Positions 1-9,800 of a stretch of DNA of 12,895 nt are shown one piece after another. Made by a program: the position numbers and the translations under genes. The stretch is from Spirogloea muscicola (taxonomy: Eukaryota; Streptophyta; Zygnematophyceae; Spirogloeales; Spirogloeaceae), in the NCBI GenBank assembly GCA_009602725.1, contig WELB01000092.1, positions 96,968-109,862 on the forward strand, read 5' to 3'. Position 1 is the first letter of the stretch. Each line of letters begins with the position of its first letter. Below the pieces are notes generated by a model. It was not told the DNA's origin. It worked only from the letters and a program-made list of their open reading frames with translations, and did not search any database.

Positions 1-18
1 CTCCCTCCCTCCCTCCCT
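1..18. repeat. CTCC tetranucleotide microsatellite
   Basis: Four perfect CTCC units plus a partial unit sit at the window edge. They lie in what appears to be an intron of the metaxin gene, because the first recognisable exon starts at 138 after an AG acceptor. No function is inferred. Confidence 0.75.
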
Positions 19-137
19 TTGTTTACACCGCCGTGTGTCTGTGTGCCACAATTCTGTACAATGCTGTGCTTGGACATTCCTCAATTGGGAAGCCACCTCA
101 GTCGTTCTTCCCACCAGCCCCTCCATTGAGGCCGCAG

Positions 138-1345
138 GTGTACCGGATTGCAGCCAAGGCCTACTCGGCGCTCGCTGTGCGCCTGGGCGACCAGAAGAAG
201 TTCTACGCCGAGAGGTGAGCTTCATACGAGCAGCCAGGCAAGTGGTATGGCCACTGAACGCTTTTCAATCAAGTGGGCGCCAAAGCCACTGCAAGTCTCA
301 CTCAACCCATCAGTTTCCGGGTCGCTCCTTGCGGTGCCTCAGGCCCAGCAGCTTGGATGCAGCGCTCTATGCGCACCTCATCTTCCACTTGCGGGCGCCG
401 CTGGTGAGCCCTGATTTATCGCTCGTTTGCTTCTTCTGGATCTCGGGTACTCAGACTGTCTTGCCTCAGTGTCAGGCTGGTCCTCTTCCTCATGCTGTTG
501 TCAAGGTCACAGCGGCCCGTCACCATGTCTCGTTGCCCATAAGCAATCATGGCTTGCAAGCCCATTGGCTTTCCTCGGCCCCTCACATGTGGCCATGCTG
601 CCGCTTAAGACCTAGGTGAGGTGGGATCCCGGCTTGGAGTTTCCGGTCCTCGGGATTATTTGAGTGGCCGTAATCTTAGAGGGGATAGAGATACGCGAGC
701 CATCTCCACCACACCGTGCGGCTCTGATCGAGTGGCATTGTGTGCTGGTCGATGTGGCTGCCTGTTGCGGATGCTGCTTGCAGCCGGTTGCCCAGCTCAA
801 GCAGGAGATAGAGAAGCACAAGAACCTTGTGGTATTTGCGCGGTCACTGGAGGCCGAATATTTCTCTGGAACCGACAGCGAGCGGCCGCCCCAACCACCA
901 CCCCTCTTCTCTAGGACAGCCGCCAGCAGCAGCCGGTCTGGCAAGCAGCCTCAAGGTAAGCGCCCACAGTAGCCAATCTGCTCAGCTTACAGAGGGCTTA
1001 CTATCTTTTTCATGTCATGTAACAATTTCAAAGTTCACCTTTCCGTATCCAGCGTTTCAATCTTGTGTCATTCTAGGCTGTATACTAAACTCTGCCAGCG
1101 GCATGGCATTGAGGAGGCGCACCCTTGACTCGCGGTCCAGGGTGATGGCAGCAGATGCTTCGGCAGGCGCCAAGCGAGCAGAGGACAAGAAGGCCAACAA
1201 ATTTAAGCGACGCGCTCAGTACTTCCTGCTAGCTCAAGTCTTGGCGATTGTGCTCTTTGTTGTTGTTGCTGGCATCGAGTTCGAGGATGTGGACGACGAG
1301 CCCCTGGACGGCAACGAGATTGACGACGACGAGGACGATTTGTGA
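138..1345 (+). CDS. Metaxin (plant-type), C-terminal part, 4 exons, 5' partial
   Basis: Metaxins are outer-mitochondrial-membrane proteins with GST-like folds that work with the SAM/TOM machinery in import and assembly of beta-barrel proteins. Exons read 138-214, 343-403, 784-955 and 1077-1345 (stop TGA 1343-1345); phases 2, 0 and 1 join cleanly and give 192 residues. The first two visible exons read AYSALAVRLGDQKKFYAE then RPSSLDAALYAHLIFHL, the metaxin C-terminal GST signature (ALSxRLG..., SLDAxxxxHL). The third has KHKNLVVFARSLEAEYF, matching the 'P.LV.F...I...YF' end of the GST domain. The last exon encodes a basic KANKFKRRAQ segment, one membrane span (YFLLAQVLAIVLFVVVAG) and a very acidic tail, as expected for a C-terminally anchored protein. 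Donors are GTGAGC, GTGAGC and GTAAGC. The last acceptor could instead be at 1165-1166 (same phase), dropping 30 residues; the pyrimidine-rich acceptor before 1077 looks better. The N-terminal half lies upstream of the window. Confidence 0.85.
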
Positions 1346-1678
1346 GATTCCCTTTTTTCAGGTGCAGCTCCTCGGCCGACTTCTTTGCCCTTGGGAAAGA
1401 TAGCTGTTGCCCAAGCGAATGGCCCAAGCTTCAAGTGCAGCACATATACCACAAGGATACAAGGCCGCCATGTATCAGTGAAAGCTCAGATGGCGGGCCA
1501 TAAGCAGCAATGCATGGAGCCTCCGAAGACATGGAGCGAGTGGGAGCTGATTGCTGCTAAGAGGAGGTGGCCTTGCTAGGAGTTTTTCTGTGAAAGTGAA
1601 GTAGGCTGTTTCGATGCAAGTTGCGTCAAGCCCCATGGCAACGCTCCTTTCAAGCTAAAACAGAAGAAAACAGATCTT

Positions 1679-2612
1679 CCAGATTGAGAGAATGGCTGTG
1701 AGAGGCCAGCCCAAAGGAATGGACAAGGTCTGAGAAGAAGAAAGTGCTTCCCATAGAAGGTAGGGGCTGGGAAAGGCCAACCCCAAAAGATTGGACAAGG
1801 TCCAAAGAGCCAAGAGAAGAGAACCGCCTAGCAGCCTCATCGGTTGGGCAGCTGGGCGGCATGCGGTGTCAAGCCAGGCAAGACTAGGAACCACCATTGG
1901 CGGAGGCAGGCCAAGTTCGCTTACTTTGTCGAGACAAGGAGCTTGGCTCCGCTTCACTGCAATTTCTGTTGCTAGGCTAACGGACTGCCATTATAGAGGG
2001 ACCTCTCCACCATCAAGTAGAGTCACTGGAGGCTCCTCATCAATGTGCCCACAGTATAACTGTTGCTCTTGCTTCACTGAGCTGCCAGTCGTCAGATTGA
2101 GAGAAGTGGCTCGCCCAATGGGGGCAAGGGCTGTGAGAAGCCAGCCCGAATAGAATTGGCAAGGGTTGATTCGAAGGGGTCAAACTACTAAGGGGCCAAA
2201 TGCGCGATTCTCAAAACTGGGGTAGGATGAACCATTCAATAGCAAAGAGTGAGGAGCCTCAGATCCGACAGACCAGCTAGTGGAAAAGAATCCCCCTGAC
2301 GAAAGCCAGAGGCAGCAGCGAGAGCAAGGCCAGCATGCAGGTGCAAGGCGTGGGCCATGGACCGCTGAAGGGATGCGGAGAGTCGAATTGCCGACTGGGC
2401 CCTTCTGCACTCACCTGCAATCAAGGTGATCTGCCGCTTGGCTCTACGATATTCTTGACCGCTATGAGGATGGCCACTGACAGCCCCTGCCTTGTGTTGG
2501 GAGAGAGCTGTTGTTGATAAGCAAAGACAACCTCATGCCAAGCACTTGAGCTGTGAAGAACGCTTTCAAGAGAGAGCGGTGGCCGTGAGAGGCCAGCCCA
2601 GAAGAGAGAATG
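1679..2612 (+). repeat. Degenerate dispersed repeat family, about 40 bp, four copies
   Basis: A core resembling GGCTGTGAGAGGCCAGCCC followed by an A-rich stretch and GAATGGACAAGG recurs at about 1679-1735, 1761-1803, 2092-2168 and 2568-2612. The copies at 1679 and 2092 also share an upstream CAGATTGAGAGAA block; the copy at 2092 carries about 25 extra bases between that block and the core. The core has a potential stem (GGCTG...CAGCC), perfect for six pairs in the 2129-2145 copy. Flanking sequence between copies looks unrelated, so these look like remnants of one element rather than a simple tandem array. All four run in the same orientation. The identity of the element is unknown. Confidence 0.6.
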
Positions 2613-2703
2613 AATTAGGCAGAATGAATGAGGCGCTTCTGAGGTGAGGTTCTCCGCGAGCAGGGGGAGAGACGGCAAGGCAAGAGGACGAGGGCCTTGC
2701 GAA

Positions 2704-2733
2704 AATGCTGAGACAAATAATGCTGAGACAAAT
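2704..2733 (+). repeat. Perfect 15-bp tandem duplication
   Basis: AATGCTGAGACAAAT occurs twice head to tail (2704-2718 and 2719-2733) with no mismatch, in intergenic sequence. It looks like a recent slippage or repair duplication. Confidence 0.9.
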
Positions 2734-3244
2734 TTGACGCGGCCGCGGAGAGAAGGCGCGCGGTGCGCATGAAATTGAAAGGCAGGCCATTCCTGGCCTT
2801 ACAGATGTCCTTTTAACTGGGTAATGAGCTGGCTAAGTGGGACACTATTATCCCCGAGTGAGCACATGCATATCTGACAAGCTATACTGAGGAGCCAAAC
2901 CACCACCACGGAAGCCATTACCCTGGGCTAATGCACGACCAGCACGCTGGTGTATCGGGAGTGCCTGGGAGCGCTGTAGACTCAATGATAGCCGCAGTCT
3001 ATCGCATGCAACGATGGCTTGCGGGACGCTAGAATGCCCTAAGCTACCCCGACCACGTCGACGGGCATCGACACGCAGTGCCAGGCGACGGAGGAGACAA
3101 GACCACTTCGTGCCGTAGCCGCCGTATATGTCCATGGCCGCAGAGAACTAGTCTCCGTGAGGCTGGTACACTGAGCCGATAGGCGGACCATGGGAGTCCA
3201 CGAGCCACATTCGTCGGTACCAAGCAGCAAGTCTATGGCTCAGG

Positions 3245-3258
3245 TTTAGGGTTTAGGG
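3245..3258 (+). repeat. Interstitial telomere-type motif (TTTAGGG)2 upstream of the P450 start
   Basis: Two perfect TTTAGGG units lie 28 bp upstream of the proposed P450 start codon. TTTAGGG is the Arabidopsis-type telomere unit, also used by several trebouxiophyte algae. In land plants the related telo-box (AAACCCTAA) is a promoter element, so this could be regulatory or a relic of telomeric DNA insertion. See the opposite-orientation motif at 3971-3992. Confidence 0.8.
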
Positions 3259-3285
3259 TCCTCGCACGCCGCGGGGCCCGCCGCC

Positions 3286-6066
3286 ATGGCCACCGCGGCG
3301 GCTGCGGCGGCGGCGGCGGCGGCGCTGGCGCCTCCCCCGGGTCAGCGANACGCTGCGCCGCGCCGCCGCCCATTGCCACGCCGCGCCGCTGTCGCCGCCG
3401 CCGCTGCCGTCGGGCTGAGGTCGCGCCGCGTTTCCCGCGAGCGCCGTGTCCGCAGGCCCGTGGTGGGACAGCTGCCGGAGGTGTGGCGCAGCATGGCGCG
3501 GCGGCGCGAGGGCAAGGACCTGGAGCGCGTCTTCATCATCTACGGCGAGTGGCTGGCGCGCTACGGCGCCGTCGTCGCCGCCTTCCTGGGGCCCTCCTGC
3601 CGCCTCGTCCTCGCCGACCCCGCGCTCATCAGGTGCAGATGCTGGGCTCGGAGCCCAGGGCCCAGGGGTTAAGGTCCTGGGAGCTTGAGATTCTGGGCTC
3701 CGCCAGTGTGCGGTCCTCCCGAGAGCAACCAGCGCAGCTCAGCCAGGCGAGCTGCAGTGGAGACGTTCGGCTGTGAGTCCAGGGTCCAGGATTTAGGCTC
3801 CGGGGATCTTGAGATCCTGGGCTCCGCTAGTGTGGGGTCCTCCGGGGCAACCAGCGTAGCTCAGCCAGGCAAGCAGACCCTACATTAGCCCTAAAGCCTA
3901 AACCTTATCCTTAACTCTTATTTAACCACTACACCCTAGCATCCTAAAGCCACACCGTACCCACACCGTAAACCTAAACCCTAAACCCTAAAGCCAAACC
4001 CGGCCCGCATGCCTGGCTGCAGCCGTGGTTAGAAGTGCACGCTCTCTGAGTTGGGGTGCTGAGCGGGAAAATTGCGGCTCCAAGCACGGTGCAGGCAGGC
4101 CTACGTGGCCAACAACGAGTGCTACCACAAGCCGCGCAGCACGCAGCGCACGCTGCGGGTCCTGGGCAACGGCCTGATCACCAGCAACGAGGCCCTCTGG
4201 GGCCGGCAGCGGCGGCTCCTCGGCCCCGCATTCACGGCTCCGCGCCTGAAGGTGGGCCCGTGGCACATTGCTCTCTCCGCGCCAGCTCATTGCACAGACA
4301 AGCTCCTCTTTTGACGACAGGTTGGCAGAGTCAGACAGTCCGATGTTGGTGTCTTGAGAAGCCTTCTGTTTGAGAAGCCAGTGTCAGGGAGGCTTACAAG
4401 TCGTGTGTCACCTTGGCTTGTAGTGCGCAGGGCATGGTCGCGGAGATGGTGGCGGCGACGCAGGAGGCTCTCTACCGGTGGGAGCAGCGCGTGGATGCTG
4501 CAGCAGATGGTGAGACTGAGGTGGAGATGAACGAGGAGCTGTCGCGGCTTACGCTGGACGTCATTGGGCGCACGGCCTTCGGGTCCGCCCTTGGCAGCAA
4601 CGATGCGCTCTGCGAGGAGCTGTACCGCGTGCTCAAGCAGCTGCTGGTGGACACGGTCGAAAGCGCCTTTGGGGTTCGCATGTTTTTGCCATTCTACATG
4701 TGAGTTCTGCCAGATATAGCATAGCCAAATTGCTCGCTCATTGTCATTGACAATTACTGCAGTGGCGACGTTGAACTTCCTCGAGAGTTGCTGTTTGCCC
4801 CTTGACTGAATCTGTACGTGGTGTGTCTCTAGGTCCCTACCATTCCCACTTGCCAGACGGCTGCTCAAGGGTGAGGCTCGCATCAAGGCCATTGTGCATG
4901 ACTTGATCCAGAAGCGGCGAGACGACTTGAAGAAGGTCTACTCCTGTTCTGCATGCCAACCATTGCTTGCATGGGTGTGCTTCTGTTCACATGCACCTGT
5001 ACCCTGCTTGAAGATCTCCTGCCGTCGTGGTCAGCTGTTCCACTTGCTGTATTGCCCGTGCTCACATGTTGCTTGCAGAAAGACTTCATGCAGACTTGAC
5101 TATTTAGATACCTGGTTTTAGGCAGTTGGTTGCCCCTGATCCACTTGCGGAGGTGACTGACTGCAGATCTGTGCCAAGAAGGCTGAGCCTTGTGTTGTTA
5201 CCTTCTCAGGGGGAAGGTGAGGTCAAGGATTTCCTAGGCATGCTACTGTCTGCCGAGGAGACCATGAGCCAGACGCAGCTGATGGACGAGTGCATCACCT
5301 TCCTGCTGGCTGGTCACGAGACCACAGCGAACCTCCTCACCTGGACTCTCTATGCCCTTGCCAAGGTCATCCTGCGCTGATTCGCTTTCATGTCTTTGTT
5401 CATTACAAGTCCTGCACTCGTCAAGCCATCCTCTATTGTGCGTCATAACATGAGCAGACTGCAGTACAGCCAAAGAATTATCTGAAGGCAATCATGGCCT
5501 ATTTAAGGTTGAGGGTCTGCATGCACGTGCAGTGGCCAGAGTGGCAAAGGCGGGTGGCAGAGGAGGTGGAGACAGTCGTTGGCGATGGCAAGCCGGACTG
5601 GGACTCCTTGTCAAAGCTGAAGACCACCTCGCACGTGCTGCTTGAGACGCTGCGCCTGTTCCCGCCCGCACCCATTGTCCAGCGCGAATGCGTCAAGGCA
5701 AACAAGCTAGGGCCTTACGACGTCCCCAAGGGCGTATCGATTGTCATTCCAATCTACCACCTTCACCGTAGCAAGGAGCTGTGGGGTCCAAATGCAGAGG
5801 AGTTCCAACCGGAGCGGTTCGAGCAGGGAATTTCGGCAGCGGTTGCGCACCCACAGGCGTTCATGCCCTTCTCCCTGGGGCCCAGGACGTGTATCGGACA
5901 GGGCTTTGCCACGGCCGAAGCCAAGGTCATCCTAGCTCTCCTTGTGCAGAGGCTCGAATGGAGGCTCTCACCAGGTTACCGTCACGCACCCATGGCAATG
6001 GTGACTCTCCAGCCCCGGCACGGTCTGCCACTCCTTCTCCGTCGCAGGTCAAAGCCTTCAACATAA
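3286..6066 (+). CDS. Cytochrome P450, CYP72 clan, 6 exons, complete
   Basis: A heme-thiolate monooxygenase that should take electrons from a P450 reductase; the substrate is unknown. Exons 3286-3632, 4095-4251, 4431-4699, 4833-4935, 5210-5365 and 5533-6066 agree in phase and give about 521 aa, a normal P450 length. The start lies in a strong GCCGCCATGG context. Residues 1-60 are Ala/Arg-rich with a short hydrophobic run, fitting a transit peptide or weak signal anchor. Visible motifs in order: [10 protein letters not shown] near the N-terminus; [12 protein letters not shown] (C-helix); I-helix AGHETTA; K-helix ETLR; FQPERF; heme loop [11 protein letters not shown] with the cysteine ligand. 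The C-terminal pattern ([25 protein letters not shown]) is typical of the CYP72 clan (CYP72/709/734/735). Donors at 4936 (GTCTAC) and 5366 (GTCATC) are weak but are forced by the protein alignment. An ambiguous base at 3349 falls in codon 22. The N-terminal 60 residues are the least certain part. Confidence 0.9.
3651..3874 (+). repeat. Diverged direct duplication of about 100 bp in P450 intron 1
   Basis: Unit A (3651-3752) and unit B (3775-3874) align over their whole length at roughly 83% by eye, with shared blocks such as CTGGGCTCCGC, GGTCCTCC and AGCTCAGCCAGGC. A perfect 8-bp inverted repeat with a one-base loop (CTGGGCTC / GAGCCCAG, 3642-3658) overlaps the start of unit A. The duplication lies wholly inside intron 1 (3633-4094), so it does not alter the protein. 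Confidence 0.8.
3875..3992 (-). repeat. Degenerate CCCTAAA telomere-like tract in P450 intron 1
   Basis: The tract ends with two perfect CCCTAAA units (3979-3992) preceded by AACCTAAA. Upstream it contains decayed variants such as GCCCTAAAGCCTAAACC near 3888-3904, CACCCTAGCATCCTAAAG, and CTTAACTCTTATTTAACC. It reads as TTTAGGG on the minus strand, opposite to the (TTTAGGG)2 at 3245-3258. It is intronic and probably an old interstitial telomeric insertion. Confidence 0.65.
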
Positions 6067-6825
6067 TGACCAGGCACTGTACTCATGTTATGAAAGTTGG
6101 CGCCGTTTCTTCGAACCCAGTCCTTGCCACTCCTGATAAGGCTTGCAGCAGTGTCCTGTGTTGCGTACACCCCCCATTTGATTATGCGGGCAAGTTGTGC
6201 ACAGGCAGTGCCTCTGTGATCTTGACATACTGCAGACTTCAGTACACAAGCAATTGCTTGCAGCATCTGAGCTTTGCTTGCAAGTTCTTGCACATTCTTA
6301 GCAGTAATCTTGTGCAGTTGATATATATATAGCCATGCAGACCTGCGTCACAAGCAAGAAAGTGCAGCAATGACCAACACTTTGCGAAGACTTGATCAGC
6401 TTCAGCCAGACACGCTCACCCTTTGTTGTACGAGTTAAAATCCAGAGGCAGTCATCTGCAAAATAGGACCACATGTCTACAATGTGAGGTTGCGGCAGCT
6501 TTGTAATTTAAGAGCCCCAAAACTCCTCTTGTCGATCATACAGTAGCATCTGCCCGTAGAAGACAGGCCACTCTGCAGGACAACGAGATTGCTGAAGTAA
6601 TGACCAGTAGACCATGTTGTATCGGCATGACATGCTGCTTTATATGTCAAGCACTTGCCTCGAGGGAGTGCCGCAAAAGAATGTAGTGACTGATAACCCT
6701 GGCATGCTGCTAAGCTGCAGCCTGGGATCCTTGTGTCAGCAAGTGCGCCCTTTCAGAGCATGTCACTTGTGAAACACGAGTAAGGGGGAGGGCCAAGCTA
6801 ACTTTCTAACTGCTTTGGTCTACAA
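6067..6825. other. Convergent 3' intergenic region between P450 and METH
   Basis: 759 bp between two stop codons on opposite strands, so it should hold both 3' UTRs. It contains an (AT)5 run at 6321-6330 and several GCTTGCA-type words near 6250-6290. No credible exon, tRNA or structured RNA was seen. No TGTAA reading on the minus strand was found close to the METH stop. Confidence 0.6.
6502..6506 (+). terminator. Candidate green-algal poly(A) signal TGTAA for the P450 gene
   Basis: TGTAA is the dominant polyadenylation signal in chlorophyte nuclear genes. This copy lies 436 nt after the P450 stop codon, a plausible but long 3' UTR. The pentamer is short, so a chance match is possible. Confidence 0.35.
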
Positions 6826-9800
6826 CTAAACTGAGACCGCACTGGGGTCGTATGCAAGCATTGGGGCAAGCCACCGCTCGCACTCCGCTAGGGGCATGCC
6901 CTTGCGTACGGCGTAGGACTGCACCTGATCCTGCAAAATCTTTCCTACAGCAAAGTACTGACTGTGCTGCCCTCCAAAGTACAGCCCCGACACGGAGGCT
7001 GCAGGGAGCATGGCCATGGACTCCGTCAGCTCTATGCCTGTCCTGTCCTCGGCCTGCAGCAGGTCCCACATGGCACGCTTCTCTGTGTGGTCTGGCTGAG
7101 ATGGGTACCCAGGCGCCGGCCGGATACCCCGGTATTTCACCTTGAGCAGCTCCTCCAGTGGCAGGTCCTCGTCGGGGGTGTAGCCCCACAGCTCGCGTCG
7201 CACCTCAACGTGAAGCACTTCGGCTGCCGCCTCGGCGAGGCGATCGGCTAGGGCCTCGGCCATGATGTAGCCGTAATCGTCATGCTGCTCCTTGCACTCC
7301 CCGACGACCTTCTCAAGCCCGAACCCAGCTGACACCGCAAACATGCCCAGGTAGTCCGCCACGCCGCTCTCCCGGGGGGCAACAAAATCTGAAAGCGCCA
7401 AGTAAGGCTCGCTAGCGGCCTCCTTCTCTGCCTGCTGGCGCAGCGTGTGCATCACTGTGCTGGGTGAGGCGCCCGCAGCGCGCTCCTCCTCAGTAGCAAA
7501 GAGCTCAATGTCATCACCGCGACTATTGGCTGGAAAGATGCCCACAATGCCGCACACGCTGAGCCTCTTGCGGGTAACCAGGTCCGCTAGCATCTGCTTA
7601 GCGTCGTCGAAGAGCTTGCGTGCCTCTTCGCCCACCGTCTCGTCCTTGAAGATCTTCGGAAAGCCGCGGTTCGGGTAGCGGCCCCGTAGCTGCCAGACCT
7701 GGAAGAAGGGGTTCCAGTCGATGAACTCCACAAGCTGCTCGAGCGGGAAGTCTTTGTACACCTTCACCCCAACAAGCTTGGGCACGGTCGGTGCATTGGC
7801 GGGGTCCTTCCAGTTCACCTGCAGGCCCTGAGCTCGCGCTTTCTCTATTGGTAGATACTTGCGGTCTTGCAAGCCCGCATAGTGCTCGTCCCGCAGGTCT
7901 GCATACATCTCACGGGTCTCCACCATAAATTCATCGCGGGCTGTCGGGTCCAGTAAGGAGGACACCACCGGCACTGACCGCGACGCATCCAAGACGTGTA
8001 CCACCGCACCGCTGTACACCGGCTCGATCTTCACGGCGGTGTGCATGCGTGACGTTGTCGCGCCGCCAATGAGCAGCGGGATAGTGAAGCCCTCGCGCTG
8101 CAGCTCAGCGGCTACGGTGACCATCTCATCAAGGCTGGGTGTTATCAGGCCCGACAGTCCCACAATGTCTGCGCGGTGCTCCCGGCAGGCCTCCAGGATC
8201 TTGGCAGAAGGGCACATGACGCCAAGGTCCACGACCTTGAAGTTGTTGCAACCCAAGACGACAGCCACAATGTTCTTCCCAATATCGTGCACGTCGCCTT
8301 TCACGGTGGCAATGACCACTACGCCAGCATGGGACTGCTGCACCAGCTCTGGATTGGACAGCTTCGCTTCTTCCTTCTCCTTCTCCATGAAAGGTATCAA
8401 GTGGGCCACAGCCCGTTTCATAACACGGGCGCTCTTGATGACCTGAACATTTTGGCAGCCAAGGAGTCAGCACACTGTTGTTGAGCGGAAGAATGATCCA
8501 CTTTCAGTAGCTGCAAGAGACAACTATCAAATTGTTGTTGGAGATACACCATGATGTGCATCAGAGGTGACACTAATATGCAACTTTCAAACCAAGAGCG
8601 GGCGCAGCATAAACACAAATACTGGAGCATTCCAAGCCCATCTGAGGACGAGGAAGAAGAATATCCCACATGGAAGGACTGATGCAGGCTTTTGGTAGCC
8701 AGTGGGTTGGCAGCATGGGGCTTGCGAAGCACACCTGGGGCAAGAACATCTTTCCAGCCCCAAAAAGGTCGCCGACAACATTCATGCCGTCCATGAGGGG
8801 TCCTTCAATGATGTGCAGTGGACGCACGTACTGTCCACAAATGCGAGCCTCCTCCACGTCCTCCACGACGTGCGCGTCGATGCCCTTGACAAGCGCATGC
8901 TCCAGGCGCTTTGAAACTGGGAGCTGCCGCCAGCCCTCTTTCTCCCCAGCTCCAGCGGCGGCCCCGCCCCCAGCAGCGCCGACGCGCTGGGCTATCTCCA
9001 GCATCCGCTCTGTGGCATCATCGCGGCGATTCAGCAGGCAGTCCTCCACTGCCTCCAGTAGCTCCTTGTCGATGTCATCGTAGATGTCAATCTGGCCGGC
9101 GTTCACAATACCCATGTCCATGCCCGCACGGATGGCGTGGTACAAGAACGCCGAGTGGAAGGCGCGCCGCACGGGCTCATTGCCTCGGAAGGAGAAGGAG
9201 ATGTTGGACACGCCGCCACTGATCTTGGCGCCCGGGCAGAGGCGCTTGATCTGCGCTGTGGCGCCGAAGAAGTCGACGGCGTAGTTGTTGTGCTCCTCAA
9301 GGCCCGTCGCGATCGTCAGGATGTTGGGGTCGAATATGATGTCCTGCGGGTTGAAGCCAACCTCCTCCACCAGGATCTTGAAAGCACGCGAGCATATGCG
9401 CACCTTGTCGTGCTCTGTGGCCGCCTGGCCCTCTTCGTCAAACGCCATCACCACGACCGCAGCGCCATGCCGCCTGCAGATGCGAGCGTGATGCCGGAAG
9501 GTGTCCTCACCCTCCTTGAGGGAGATGGAGTTGACGATGCACTTCCCCTGGCTGCACTTCAGCCCCGCCTCCACCACAGCAAACTTGCTGCTGTCGATCA
9601 TGAAGGGTACACGCGCAACCTAGGGAGGGACAATCAACAACTCTCATGAGCTGCTGTGGAAACCAGTCAAATAGCTTTAGTCATTGGCATCATTAGACCA
9701 GACACTTGTAGGATATGTCCAGTAGGATATGTCCAGCACGCAGCTCGCTCACATCAGGCTCAGAGACGAGGAGGTTGACAAAGCGAGTCATGGCCGCTAT

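Larger units (their letters stand above)
1346..3285. other. Metaxin 3' UTR and intergenic region, no supportable gene
   Basis: About 1.9 kb without a convincing coding exon on either strand. Open frames here are short, lack family signatures and have low-complexity or repeat-driven translations. The region holds the metaxin 3' UTR (no TGTAA poly(A) signal was seen close to the stop), a diverged repeat family (1679-2612), a 15-bp tandem duplication (2704-2733), a more GC-rich stretch around 3030-3230 that I cannot identify, and presumably the promoter and 5' UTR of the downstream P450 gene. Confidence 0.6.

Noticed and set aside
1655-1957. Minus-strand open frame with repeated hydrophobic words
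   Set aside because: The repetition comes from the noncoding repeat copies at 1679 and 1761; there is no start context or homology.
2155-2190. Possible tRNA T-arm (GATTCGAA motif)
   Set aside because: No matching acceptor, D or anticodon arms could be folded around it.
2848-3230. Minus-strand open frames of 63-95 codons upstream of the P450 gene
   Set aside because: No recognisable family, no supporting splice or start context, and biased composition from a GC-rich stretch; probably chance.
6321-6330. (AT)5 run as a TATA box
   Set aside because: It lies between two convergent genes, downstream of both stop codons, with no gene starting nearby.
6852-9649. Many plus-strand open frames opposite METH
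   Set aside because: They mirror high-GC coding sequence on the minus strand and have no family signatures.
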